From DATEKX01 sp963726785 (GTDB lineage Bacteria > Acidobacteriota > Blastocatellia > UBA7656), in NCBI GenBank assembly GCA_963726785.1, contig CAVSDJ010000008.1, positions 1,116,001 through 1,180,000 on the forward strand: a DNA stretch of 64,000 bases. The letters are read 5' to 3'. Below, piece after piece: positions 1-8,368 of the stretch (position 1 is the first letter of the stretch; each line of letters starts with the position of its first letter). Both the position numbers and the translations under genes were made by a program. The notes beneath the pieces are model-generated. The model was not told the origin of the DNA. It did no database searches and was given only the letters and a program-made list of their open reading frames with translations.

Positions 1-1041
1 TCGCTCTCTCAGCATTGCGACGCTGCTCGTATGCCTCCACCTCTCGCCGAAGCATCTCTTCATCTCCTATACGCCGATCAAGACATTGCCGCTCAAGGAT
101 GCTCAATTCGATCTCTGCCATATTCAGCCAACTGCCGTGCTTCGGCGTTGGATGAAACTCCAACTTCTTCGCTATTCGCCTTGCCTCGCTTGGCTCGAAC
201 GCTTCATAAAGCGATGCTACCTTGTGCGTGTTGAGATTGTCGAAAACAACTCGAATTACCTCTGCTCCCGGGTATCGCTCATCAACCAACCATTTCATCT
301 GATGCGCGAAGTCTACTTTAGTTCGTCGCTCGGTTATCGCAACGTGACGCCAACCCGCCTGTGGCTCACAGATCATAAACAAGTTCCGCACTCCGTTACG
401 CTTGTACTCATAGTCATAGCGTTGTACTCGACCAGCTTTCGCTTTCAGACCTCTGCGCGTCTCGGCAATCAACTGTTTGCTGGTCTCATCAAAGTTCACT
501 TTCGGGCGCTTTTCGTCATAAGGCTCAGCATACAAGTCCAAAACATCTTCCATGCAAGCGACAAACTCGGAATTTACTTCCCCAATGCACCATTGCTGTT
601 TCAGCCAAGGCTTGAGCTTGTTTTTTTCAGCGCCCGCCGCACAAGTTCATACGAGCAGGAGTCAGCCAGTTTTAACTCCACGACGCGGTCGGCAAGCAAC
701 TGCAAGGTCCAATGTTTGCGGCCATCGGGAGCCTTCGAGCAAGCTTCTGCTACAAGGCGGGCCTGTGCTTTGTGGTCAAGCTTAGGTCGCTTGCCTGGTC
801 GCGGTCGTTCATTGATAGCATCCAAGCCGGCCTCGACAAATCGTTTGCGGATACGCTCGACGGTAGCGACACCGACATTAAGGGCAGAGCCAATCTCATC
901 ATCAGTGAAACCATCTGATGCTTTAAGTAGAATGCGAGCGCGGGTGAGTTTACGGGAAGAAGTTTTACCGCGCCGTATGAGTTGCTGTAGTTGCTCACGC
1001 TCATCTGCGCTCAGATCGATAATGTATTTTTTCTTTGGCAT
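1..1041 (-). CDS. IS630-family transposase, two frames joined at an A7 run
   Basis: This is a DDE transposase that would excise and insert the element. The first frame (1041 to 601, 146 residues) is an IS630 helix-turn-helix N-terminus with a typical homeodomain-like segment (GSALNVGVATVERIRKRF). It stops soon after a run of seven A on the minus strand (621-627). A -1 shift there continues into a DDE domain carrying VVFDNLNTHK (second catalytic Asp) and HGSWLNMAEIELSIL (catalytic Glu), still open at base 2. Joined, the protein is about 345 residues, close to full length for the family. The shift may be programmed, as in other IS630 relatives, or a homopolymer sequencing error, since several other genes here have such errors. 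Confidence 0.85.
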
Positions 1042-1100
1042 CTGTGAAGTTTATGCCAGTCAAAGATCAACCATCAACTTTATCGTGATGAACTACTAGG
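1..1100 (-). mobile_element. IS630-family insertion sequence, left part outside window
   Basis: The transposase fills this stretch on the minus strand and runs off the left edge, so one terminal inverted repeat is outside the window and the element ends cannot be proved. The right end should lie in the roughly 60 bases upstream of the start codon at 1041. IS630 elements duplicate a TA target, and several TA dinucleotides occur near 1090-1098. A short orphan frame begins right after this point, so the element may have landed in or beside an older gene. Confidence 0.75.
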
Positions 1101-1101
1101 C

Positions 1102-1314
1102 TTGCCAGTCGTGATTAGCGAAGTGTGGCCGCCCTCGAAAGTCGAGTGTCTCGATTCTGAGAGCCCCTTCAATTTGACAGGAGGGCTGGAGATTCAATGC
1201 TCGAAATCTACGTTTGATGAAATGGAAGTGGACCCTTCAAAGAAAGCAGAGGTCGCAGATACCGTTCGAAGGATTCAAATCGCGTTAAGGCGAAAGAGGC
1301 GGGTCTCGAATTAA
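1102..1314 (+). CDS. short hypothetical frame beside the IS
   Basis: A 70-residue frame with a TTG start, no clear ribosome binding site and a basic C-terminus (RRIQIALRRKRRVSN). I do not recognise a family. It begins immediately beyond the presumed IS630 end, so it may be the 3' remainder of a gene interrupted by the element. It could equally be non-coding. Confidence 0.25.
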   Translation: MPVVISEVWPPSKVECLDSESPFNLTGGLEIQCSKSTFDEMEVDPSKKAEVADTVRRIQIALRRKRRVSN

Positions 1315-1460
1315 GAGAGTCAATCTAATGCCCGCTACTTTAATCTCCTTATTCTATGGTCGGAAGTGAGCGCCTGAGTTGTCAACCGTTTTTCTCATGA
1401 CAGTAGCGATGCTCGCACGGCTTCTCGCGACGGCCCCCGCTGGACTTGCAACTATTCCCT

Positions 1461-2177
1461 TCACTGCCGATTGATAACGATTCGCAGTGCGGCTTGTTTC
1501 AGCGCCTGACTGACGCCGCCGGACTTGGCAATCTGTCGGATCTCTGGTTCGGGCAATGTCGGAAGTAATTTGATCGCAAGCGGCGTTGGCGTCCGGGGAT
1601 TATGTACCAGGGCGGCGCGGATCTCCGAATTGCTAGCCCAGATGGTTGTCTTGGCAATCAACTCAGCCGCTGTGGATGAAAGCATAGGAGAACGCGCGAT
1701 GCGTATCACCTCTTCCGTAGTGATCCGGGGATTCTTTAGCAGCGAAAAAATCACTTGCGCGTCATTGTCTTGAACCAACACCTGCCTTTCGCTGCGGTCG
1801 GCTTTTGGCGCAAGCAATAATTTCTCTATGCGAGACAGGTTGCGAATTTTGTCCCAAGAATTTTGTTCCACGCGCGATGTGTCCTGATTATTATCGGAGA
1901 TTTTGGCGGTAAGCGTTGACCAGATCAATCCCGGTGGCTGTTCGAGTGAAACCGCCAGAGCCGTTCCCGTCGAACGGACCACTGTGGCAGGAACCATCAT
2001 CTGACCGCCCTCTGACAACTTCAAAGTGAGTTGAAGCGAGGTGAATTCCGGCAATTGCGAAGAGGTTTGAAAGAATAGGCCTCCCGCAGAAATATTGTTG
2101 TCATACTCAGCTTTGAATTCGTCTTCGTTTTCAAAGACGATCGAAAAATGTTCGGAGGCAATCTCGGTAATTTTCAA
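1461..2177 (-). CDS. PilZ-like domain protein with helical-repeat C-terminus
   Basis: A 238-residue cytoplasmic protein. Residues 1-110 resemble the PilZ-like fold found in myxobacterial and acidobacterial proteins (EYDNNISAGGLFF, then a beta-rich stretch ending VPATVVR). The classic RxxxR c-di-GMP motif is not evident, so nucleotide binding is uncertain. Residues 150-238 are short alpha-hairpins with the pattern LLKNPRITTEEVIRIA / LVHNPRTPTPLAIKLL, like HEAT or leucine-rich-variant repeats. I chose the TTG at 2177 because GAGGG lies 7 bases upstream. An ATG at 2249 is in frame but has no binding site. A role in regulation or scaffolding is inference only. Confidence 0.7.
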   Translation of the reverse strand: MKITEIASEHFSIVFENEDEFKAEYDNNISAGGLFFQTSSQLPEFTSLQLTLKLSEGGQMMVPATVVRSTGTALAVSLEQPPGLIWSTLTAKISDNNQDTSRVEQNSWDKIRNLSRIEKLLLAPKADRSERQVLVQDNDAQVIFSLLKNPRITTEEVIRIARSPMLSSTAAELIAKTTIWASNSEIRAALVHNPRTPTPLAIKLLPTLPEPEIRQIAKSGGVSQALKQAALRIVINRQ

Positions 2178-2184
2178 TTTGAAA

Positions 2185-2202
2185 CCCTCACGATTTATTA
2201 TA
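2185..2202 (-). promoter_or_regulatory. -10 box and Shine-Dalgarno of the PilZ-like gene
   Basis: Reading the minus strand, a perfect TATAAT (2202-2197) is followed by GAGGG (2189-2185) and the TTG start at 2177. No convincing -35 box was found. The layout supports the downstream start and a short leader. Confidence 0.4.
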
Positions 2203-2279
2203 CAGCACAATTGTTTGTGGATAATTTGATTCAGTCTAACGCCAAGCATCAGCGTGGCCGCGACAGGCTCTAATATAAG

Positions 2280-2459
2280 TCTTTCGCCGCAGCTAATAAA
2301 GCTTCTTCTTGCTCCGCTACTTTTCTTCTTCCCGGAGGTTTGCTAAGGATCATATGGAGGTGCTGGCAGAGCAAGACAAAGTATGATGAGGTGAAGTATC
2401 TTGAGAGCCTGAGGAAGCGGAACTCGCGGCTGTTGAAGTATGCGGCCAGCAATCCCTGA
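2280..2459 (+). pseudogene. remnant of an IS110/IS116-type transposase C-terminus
   Basis: The plus-strand frame ending in TGA at 2457-2459 reads LLRIIWRCWQ, then KYDEVKYLESLRKRN, then LLKYAASNP. This resembles the extreme C-terminus of IS110/IS116/IS902 transposases. No N-terminal catalytic part is present in any frame upstream, so this is at most a relic. The assignment rests on a short motif and should be treated as tentative. Confidence 0.4.
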
Positions 2460-2497
2460 ATCAGTTTTTTCTTGACACCAACACCTCAGATGGATTG

Positions 2498-3091
2498 TTA
2501 GCTGGCTCGTCGCAGGGCAGCCGCCGCTCGCTTATGACCTTGCTTCGCCGCCTTCTCAAACCAGATTCGAGCATTGCGACTACTTTTCCGAACCCCTTCT
2601 CCATCAATGTACGCCATCCCAAGATTGTATTGAGCTTTCGCATCTCCTTTTTGTGCGGCCTTGCGCATCCACTCAATGCCTTTCCTTAGATCCTGCTTCG
2701 TTCCTACTCCTTCAAGATACCTGACTCCTAAATTGCACTGTGCCCATTCATCGCCAAGTTCGGCAGCCCTCCTATAGAGGGAGAAAGCTTTTCTATCATT
2801 CTTCTCAACTCCTTCACCCTTCTCGTAAAATCGCGCGAGGCTGTATAAGGCTACTTCATGATTGTATTTTGCGGCCCGCTGATACCAGAAGAGAGAGGCA
2901 GGAATATTTTTCTTTACACCTAAGCCGCGATAGAAACAATAGCCAACTAGATTCTGACAATGAAGTTCCCCCAGAATGGCGGCTTCGAGCAGATAGGGGA
3001 ACGCCTTTCGATAATTCTTCTTCCTCGAAATACCGTAGAAGAAATCTTGCCCTATTATCCAAGGCTTTTCATTTCGCATTTTCTTGTCCAT
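2498..3091 (-). CDS. Sel1-like repeat protein
   Basis: A 197-residue protein without signal peptide, built almost wholly of Sel1-type tetratricopeptide-like repeats (SLR). About five repeats are visible, for example ALYSLARFYEKGEGVEKND, AQCNLGVRYLEGVGTKQDL and AQYNLGMAYIDGEGVRKSS, each about 36 residues long with the G-x-G-V turn. Such proteins act as protein-protein scaffolds, and no enzymatic residues are seen. The TAA stop overlaps a GCTAACAATC sequence. An attC-like hairpin lies upstream of the start, so the gene may once have been a mobile cassette (inference). Confidence 0.85.
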   Translation of the reverse strand: MDKKMRNEKPWIIGQDFFYGISRKKNYRKAFPYLLEAAILGELHCQNLVGYCFYRGLGVKKNIPASLFWYQRAAKYNHEVALYSLARFYEKGEGVEKNDRKAFSLYRRAAELGDEWAQCNLGVRYLEGVGTKQDLRKGIEWMRKAAQKGDAKAQYNLGMAYIDGEGVRKSSRNARIWFEKAAKQGHKRAAAALRRAS

Positions 3092-3118
3092 AGCTCAACT
3101 CAAGCCAGCTAACGTCTT

Positions 3119-3188
3119 GCCTAACCGGGCGCAGCGCGAAACATTCAGGAAACGATAGGAAACTCGATTGCCGCGCTCCGGTTGATGC
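3119..3188 (-). other. imperfect hairpin resembling an integron attC site
   Basis: On the minus strand the sequence runs from GCATCAACCGGAGCGCGG to GCGCCCGGTTAGGC. It ends in GTTAGGC, which fits the attC core GTTRRRY. The AACCGG/CCGGTT and GCGC stems pair with an unpaired base between them. The left core (CATCAAC) does not fit RYYYAAC well. It follows the phosphatase gene in the orientation expected of a cassette. No integron integrase is in the window. Confidence 0.25.
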
Positions 3189-3224
3189 ATTTTCAGACGG
3201 CCCTGAGTTTAGCATAAGCCTTTC

Positions 3225-3584
3225 TCACTGTTGTATGCTCGCTGCAAATCCGACAACCCATTCTCGTTGTTCTTCTGTATCTGGCACCACACACTCTCTC
3301 GCCGCTGCTATTCGTTCAAATGCCTCACTCACGGACAGACCTCGTTTCGTCAGAACACAGGCCGCTATGATTGCGGATCGTCCGACTCCTTGACGACAGT
3401 GTATGACAACATTCTTCCCTTTTGAAGCAAGCTCAACCAGGGCGGAAGTCTGCCTGTCAGTCTCTTGTCTTGATAGAGGAACGCTTCTATCTGCGATTGG
3501 AAATGAGATGTATTCGAGTCCGCTTGACTCACAAAGGATCGGCTCTCGCTCAAGATCATTCAGCCTGGTTAGAATGGTCGGCGG
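3225..3584 (-). pseudogene. dual-specificity protein phosphatase, 5' end missing
   Basis: The frame contains the complete cysteine-phosphatase loop VIHCRQGVGRSA (C-x5-R-S). It also has the general-acid loop region SFPIADRSVP and the C-terminal VPDTEEQREWV typical of this small bacterial dual-specificity family. It ends at TGA 3225-3227. The frame opens just after an in-frame TAG (3585-3587) and has no ATG, GTG or TTG suited to a full-length protein, so the first 40-50 residues of the family are absent. An indel or true truncation upstream is likely. Function would be removal of phosphate from phosphotyrosine or phosphoserine/threonine if a working start exists. The catalytic core itself shows no damage. 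Confidence 0.7.
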
Positions 3585-3824
3585 CTATTGGCGCGCAAAT
3601 GTAGAAGATGAAAGCCGCGCGCATCACTGACCCTGAATCGAATCAGTAGCGCTCGACGATGTAGCTATTGCTGACTGCGCATTCGGGTACATGATCCTGT
3701 GACTCTGTAGCACACTTTAAGACCGACCGGCTCACAAGAAAGGCTGAAATAGCTTGATGGAAATAACAGGCATCCCGGATTACACCGGCGCTCTGCCGAT
3801 TGAATACTCCGACCGGAGCCCTGA

Positions 3825-4149
3825 TCACTCATAACTGAGCGCAACCATCGGATCCACTTTGGCTGCTTTCCGTGCCGGGACGAAACACGCTATTAATGAA
3901 ACGGCACCCAGAAGCAGCACGATGGCCACAAACGTCACCGGGTCTGTAGCAGCGCGGGCGCAAGCCCGAAGATGATGCCGGTTAGAAGCGAAACCGCCAT
4001 AGTCCAGGCGAGCACTGTGAAGTTGAGGCCGACATCCTGCAGATGTAGCCGTGCATGGGTTCGGCATTCCGCTCTATAGTCCTGAGGATCAGCATCTCAA
4101 GCGTCCCTGGCAGCATCTCGGTTTTCTGATGCAGTTTATCTTTTCGCAT
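3825..4149 (-). pseudogene. composite relic: PadR regulator start fused to ADOP permease end
   Basis: Three pieces follow one another on the minus strand. From ATG 4149, the frame contains EMLPGTLEMLILRTIERNAE then PMHGY, the N-terminus of a PadR-family repressor. Next, in another frame, comes LAWTMAVSLLTGIIFGLAPAL, a middle segment of the MacB/FtsX-type permeases called ADOP in Acidobacteria, ending in a stop near 3950. A third frame gives TDPVTFVAIVLLLGAVSL and FVPARKAAKVDPMVALSYE, the exact ADOP C-terminus, stopping at 3825. PadR genes commonly sit directly upstream of ADOP genes, so large internal deletions have probably collapsed a PadR-ADOP pair to about 325 bases. Confidence 0.75.
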
Positions 4150-4515
4150 AGACCATCTTCCATAGATAATCTAGGGAAGGTTGCGATTGATGTAATATGA
4201 TATCAAGACTGGTTTTTACTTCGATGATTTCGACGATGAAGGCGGGTGATAAGCAATTCACATTTACGCGCTCCTTTGTTGTAGGGACTGAAGATTATTG
4301 ATATAACATAAGGCGCGATTGCGGGGCTTTCCTGTTGACCAGTCCGCAAATGTTTTTTTGCAGCAAGATGATTTAAGGTGTCCGCCGCAGCCAGATACAC
4401 ATTTTGACGTGAGCATAAGCTATTGGAATGATTCGAGAAAATAAAGCACAGCCTTGAAATCATTATCGATTTCCCTCAAGCGAGAGCTTCGCACAAACTG
4501 ACTTGGAGGATAACG
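4150..4515. other. intergenic region upstream of glpX
   Basis: About 365 AT-rich bases with no convincing gene. Short frames on both strands lack binding sites and family resemblance. The only clear signal is the TTGGAGGA ribosome binding site just before glpX. The glpX promoter should lie here, but I could not pick it out with confidence. Confidence 0.4.
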
Positions 4516-5556
4516 ATGACAGAACGAAAAATGGAGCACGAGTTGGGACTCGACTTTCTTCGAGTAGTCGAAGCTGCGGCTATCGCTTCCGCGCAAACCA
4601 TGGGGCAAGGTGATCGCAAATTCTCTGACCACGTCGCTGTCGAAGCGATGCGAAAGATAATGGATACCGTGCCGATGCGCGGCGAGATAGTTATCGGAGA
4701 GGGCGAACGTGACGAAGCGCCCATGCTTTACATAGGCGAAAAGGTCGGGCTTGGGCACAAAGTCGAAGACGGCGACAGATTCCCCGAAGTGGACATAGCC
4801 GTTGACCCGCTCGAAGGAACGAACCTCTGCGCTATGGGTTCAGCCAACGCCATAGCCGTTATGGCGTGCGCTGAAAAGGGCGGACTGCTGCACGCGCCCG
4901 ACCTCTACATGCAGAAGCTCATCGTCGGGCCATCATCGAGAGGCGCGGTGGACATAGACGCTCCGGTCAAAGACAATCTTCGAGCGATAGCGCGACGGCT
5001 CAACCGCGACATTGATGATCTAGTCGTCATCGTGCTCGACCGGCCTCGACACCAAAAACTGATCGCGGATATACGCGAAGCAGGCGCTCGCATAAGATTG
5101 ATCACGGACGGCGATTTGTCCGCGGGCATCTCGGCTGCTGTCGCAGGCTCAGGCGTTCACGCGGTGATGGGAACTGGCGGCGCGCCTGAAGGCGTGCTTA
5201 CGGCGGCGGCGATGAAATGCTTGAACGGGCAGATACTCGCGCGCTTCGTGCTCAAAGAGCAACTCGAAGACCTCGAAGACCGAAGCCGCATACCGGAAGG
5301 CGTCGTCGAGCGAATGAAAGAGATGGGCATCAGCGACCCGCATCGCATCTATGACACGGACGATCTTGCTCCGGGCAAGAAGATCATCTTCGCCGCAGCA
5401 GGCGTGACCGACGGAACCATTTTGCGCGGCGTGAGATTTTTCGGCACAGGGATTCGCACTTCTTCAATCATCATGGCGACTGAGCGAACCAAGCGCGTTC
5501 GCTTCGTTGACACCGTTCACATTCAAGGCGGCCCTGACACTGTTGTCAGATTCTAA
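4516..5556 (+). CDS. glpX: class II fructose-1,6-bisphosphatase
   Basis: This enzyme hydrolyses fructose 1,6-bisphosphate to fructose 6-phosphate for gluconeogenesis in the cytoplasm and needs Mg or Mn. The 346-residue length fits GlpX. Metal-site motifs are present: GEGERDEAPMLY (61-72) and DPLEGT (97-102). The C-terminal FFGTGIRTSSIIMATERTKR is typical of the family. The ATG is preceded by GGAGGA at good spacing. The next gene begins 34 bases downstream on the same strand. Confidence 0.95.
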   Translation: MTERKMEHELGLDFLRVVEAAAIASAQTMGQGDRKFSDHVAVEAMRKIMDTVPMRGEIVIGEGERDEAPMLYIGEKVGLGHKVEDGDRFPEVDIAVDPLEGTNLCAMGSANAIAVMACAEKGGLLHAPDLYMQKLIVGPSSRGAVDIDAPVKDNLRAIARRLNRDIDDLVVIVLDRPRHQKLIADIREAGARIRLITDGDLSAGISAAVAGSGVHAVMGTGGAPEGVLTAAAMKCLNGQILARFVLKEQLEDLEDRSRIPEGVVERMKEMGISDPHRIYDTDDLAPGKKIIFAAAGVTDGTILRGVRFFGTGIRTSSIIMATERTKRVRFVDTVHIQGGPDTVVRF

Positions 5557-5590
5557 TGAAGCAGTGGTCAGTTACCGTAGGAGAAACACC

Positions 5591-6163
5591 TTGACTGAAA
5601 AGCCAAACAAATTCCAACCCGCGCTCGTCGGTGGTCTGGTAGCGGGCCTGCTTTCGGTTATTCCTTACCTAAACTTCGGCTGTTGCCTGTGGGGACTCAT
5701 TGGCGGCGCTGTCGCTGCTTATATGCTGATAAAGCGTTCTCCTGTGTTTCGCGTGACTAACGGTGACGGAGCAGTTGTGGGATTGTATGCCGGAGCGGTT
5801 GGCTCTCTCGTAATGATGGCAATAAATATTCCTCTCATGCTGGCGCGCTGGGATCAGGTAGTGGAAGCGATGAGACAGAATGCCGGAAATCAAAGTGATC
5901 CGAGCGCGCAGGAAACACTAAATAACATCGTCGCTTTTTTGCAGAACAATTCTGTGGCGGGCGCTTTTTTGTTCTGGCTCATATTTGCCGTTGTCATCAT
6001 CAGCATGGCGACGCTCGGAGGAATAATCGGGGTGGCGCTGTTCGAGAAGCGCAAAGGCGACTCCTATCCTCCGCAAGGGCCGCCGCCCGGCTATCCGCCG
6101 CCGAATTTTACGCCGCCCGGCCCTCCCCCAGGCGGACCATCACCCAATCAGCCGCCTTACTAA
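5591..6163 (+). CDS. membrane protein with proline-rich tail (DUF4199-like)
   Basis: A 190-residue protein of unknown function. It has about four hydrophobic segments (ALVGGLVAGLLSVIPYL, LWGLIGGAVAAYMLI, GLYAGAVGSLVMMAINIPLM, AGAFLFWLIFAVVIISMA) and a cytoplasmic Pro/Gly-rich tail (YPPQGPPPGYPPP). I chose the TTG at 5591 because TAGGAGA precedes it. An upstream ATG at 5507 lies inside glpX and has no binding site. Acidobacteria have many such small integral proteins, and DUF4199 is only a loose match. It is followed by a hairpin. Confidence 0.7.
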   Translation: MTEKPNKFQPALVGGLVAGLLSVIPYLNFGCCLWGLIGGAVAAYMLIKRSPVFRVTNGDGAVVGLYAGAVGSLVMMAINIPLMLARWDQVVEAMRQNAGNQSDPSAQETLNNIVAFLQNNSVAGAFLFWLIFAVVIISMATLGGIIGVALFEKRKGDSYPPQGPPPGYPPPNFTPPGPPPGGPSPNQPPY

Positions 6164-6177
6164 TATGATGAAAATAA

Positions 6178-6213
6178 CGCGAGCGGGTCACATGGCAAGC
6201 CAACCCGCTCGCG
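6178..6213. terminator. GC-rich hairpin, copy 1 of a GCGAGCGGGT family
   Basis: Perfect 11-base arms (6178-6188 and 6203-6213) around a 14-base loop. It lies just after the membrane protein gene and could end transcription, although no long T tract follows. The same GCGAGCGGGT/ACCCGCTCGC arms recur at 21081 and 43680. Confidence 0.5.
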
Positions 6214-6328
6214 GCACTGTTTTCAATCTTGAAATGAGCGCCAGGCATCCCTATACTTTGCCGTTGACCTCATGCAAACTTTCGCAAGCCGTGTTGCATC
6301 ATAGCGCCCGGCATAGGTGATATTCATT

Positions 6329-8254
6329 ATGGCAAAGTTATTCAAATCAACAGTGCTGGCAGTTCTATTATCGCTGTTAACTTCTGTGGCTCACGCGCAA
6401 GCGCCCACCTCTATTCATGGCCGTGTAGTCGAAATGCGCGGTTACATCATGCATGGTCTGACCGTGACCGCGCGCAACAACGCAACGGGCCGCGAGTATC
6501 AGGCCATCAGTGATGACAACGGCTTTTTCAATTTCGAGAGCCTTGAACCCGGCAGCTATGCGCTTAACTCTCAATGCGAAGGCAGCCAGGACATCGTAGG
6601 CCATGCCAAAGTCGAAGCCGGTAAGACCACAGAAATCGAGCTTCTCGCGTTTCCTGTTCAATCGAGCGGCAACGACGCCGTAGATAAATTTATTGCATCC
6701 TCCGAAGCTCACGGCGGAAGCTATCCGGCAGGCAATATAAGTTACCTTAACGTCAGCGACTCGCTCGATATGTATCTGATGTGGGTGTATTTCGGAATAC
6801 TCATACTGCTTTCCGTTTATGGCATCTATCGTTACCGGCTGGTCTATCTTTTCCTTCGCTATCGCAAGCACACTCCGAAGCCCAAAGCCAGATTCGCGTC
6901 TGATCGCCTGCCACGCGTCACTGTTCAGTTACCGCTCTTCAACGAAATGTATGTCGCAGAGCGGCTCATTGACTCAGTAGTCAAGCTCGAATACCCGCGC
7001 GAATTGCTCGAAATCCAGGTGCTGGATGATTCGACCGATGACACCGTCGAGATAGCGTCGAGCGTTGTGAAAAAGTATTTCGATCAAGGCTTCGACATCA
7101 CCTATCACCACCGCGCAGACCGCACGGGCTTCAAGGCAGGCGCGCTCGAAGCGGGATTGAAAAAATCTTCCGGCGAGTTGATTCTGATTTTCGATGCGGA
7201 CTTTGCGCCGCGACCCGATTGCATTCGCCGACTTATTGATTATTTCACAGACGAGCGCGTCGGCATGGTGCAGATGCGATGGAGCCACATCAACGCCGAT
7301 TACTCGCTGCTTACGAAAGTGCAATCCATCATGCTCGACGGGCACTTCGTTATCGAGCAGACTGCGCGCAACCGCGCGGGAGGATTCTTTAACTTCAACG
7401 GCACGGCTGGAATGTGGCGGCGCGAAGCCATCGAGTGGTCAGGCGGCTGGCAGCACGATACCTTGGCCGAAGACACTGATCTTTCTTATCGCGCGCAACT
7501 GATGGGCTGGCGCTTCATTTACTTGATGGACGAAGACGTGCCCGCAGAATTGCCCGTCGAGATAAACGCATTCAAGTCGCAGCAGAAGCGATGGGCCAAA
7601 GGGGTCATACAAGTAGGAATCAAATTGATGGGCCGGATGTGGCGCGACCCGCGCCTGCCGCTTCGCGCGAAGCTCGAACAGTTCTTCCGCCTTACGGGTA
7701 ACCTCGCTGCGCCGCTCGTCATCGTGCTTGCGCTTATCAATCTTCCGATACTGATCGTGCGCTACAATCAGGGATTGTTTCACCTCTTTCTGCTCGACGT
7801 TCCGATCCTGACATTTTCCACAGTTTCGGTGATAGTCTACTATCTTGTCACGCAGTGGCATCTGCACCCACAGACGTGGAAGCAATCAATAAAATACATT
7901 CCGTTCGTGATGAGCATGGGCATCGCGCTTACGTTCTCGAACGCTCGCGCGGTGCTGGAAGCCATACTCGGAGTGAAGACGCCTTTCGTGCGAACTCCCA
8001 AGTACCGCATAGAAGAGACGAGCGACAAGACGTGGGTGAAAAAAAGCTACGTGCCGCGCAGAATCAAGCTGCCGTGGCTTGAACTGCTTTTTGCAATCTA
8101 CTTTTTATTGACGATAGTGTACGCGATTGAGAGCCACACATTCGGCACGATTCCATTTCTGCTCATCTACTTCTGCGGCTACTCGTATGCTGTGGCGATG
8201 GCTATCGGGCAAGCGCGAGCGAGCCTGAAACGCGCCGCAAGCGGAAAGAAATAG
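6329..8254 (+). CDS. membrane GT2 glycosyltransferase with N-terminal carboxypeptidase-regulatory-like domain
   Basis: Predicted processive family-2 glycosyltransferase of the cellulose/mannan-synthase type that would polymerise a beta-glycan at the inner membrane. Order in the 641-residue protein: signal peptide 1-24, a CarboxypepD_reg-like beta-sandwich 26-110 (DDNGFFNFESLEPGSY), membrane span about 150-170, GT2 domain 195-430, then several membrane spans to the end. Catalytic motifs are D233-D234, D289-A-D291, the ED in LAEDTD (381-384) and QQKRW (418-422). ATG 6329 is preferred over GTG 6317 because AGGTGA precedes it at proper spacing. The product is unknown. The extracytoplasmic domain might guide the emerging polymer (inference). 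Confidence 0.88.
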   Translation: MAKLFKSTVLAVLLSLLTSVAHAQAPTSIHGRVVEMRGYIMHGLTVTARNNATGREYQAISDDNGFFNFESLEPGSYALNSQCEGSQDIVGHAKVEAGKTTEIELLAFPVQSSGNDAVDKFIASSEAHGGSYPAGNISYLNVSDSLDMYLMWVYFGILILLSVYGIYRYRLVYLFLRYRKHTPKPKARFASDRLPRVTVQLPLFNEMYVAERLIDSVVKLEYPRELLEIQVLDDSTDDTVEIASSVVKKYFDQGFDITYHHRADRTGFKAGALEAGLKKSSGELILIFDADFAPRPDCIRRLIDYFTDERVGMVQMRWSHINADYSLLTKVQSIMLDGHFVIEQTARNRAGGFFNFNGTAGMWRREAIEWSGGWQHDTLAEDTDLSYRAQLMGWRFIYLMDEDVPAELPVEINAFKSQQKRWAKGVIQVGIKLMGRMWRDPRLPLRAKLEQFFRLTGNLAAPLVIVLALINLPILIVRYNQGLFHLFLLDVPILTFSTVSVIVYYLVTQWHLHPQTWKQSIKYIPFVMSMGIALTFSNARAVLEAILGVKTPFVRTPKYRIEETSDKTWVKKSYVPRRIKLPWLELLFAIYFLLTIVYAIESHTFGTIPFLLIYFCGYSYAVAMAIGQARASLKRAASGKK

Positions 8255-8286
8255 AATCCGGCGCTGCATAGTTCAAAATGATTTGT

Positions 8287-8320
8287 CAGCCGCGATTCAC
8301 TTCCCTTTGAATCGCGGCTG
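8287..8320 (+). terminator. hairpin after the GT2 gene
   Basis: Perfect 13-base arms (8287-8299, 8308-8320) around an 8-base loop, about 32 bases after the stop codon of the glycosyltransferase. No long U tract follows, so it may be a terminator or an mRNA-stabilising stem. Confidence 0.6.
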
Positions 8321-8368
8321 ATTGACGTTGAAAGCTCATTAAGTAATTCAGACCGCGAGGCTCCTTCG

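Noticed and set aside
86..1099. Long plus-strand open frame (337 codons)
   Set aside because: It is antisense to the IS630 transposase, has no family resemblance and no binding site; the opposite strand carries clear DDE motifs.
3643..3828. 61-codon minus frame next to the ADOP relic
   Set aside because: No start signal or family; it lies in decayed DNA and may be another fossil fragment, but nothing can be said with support.
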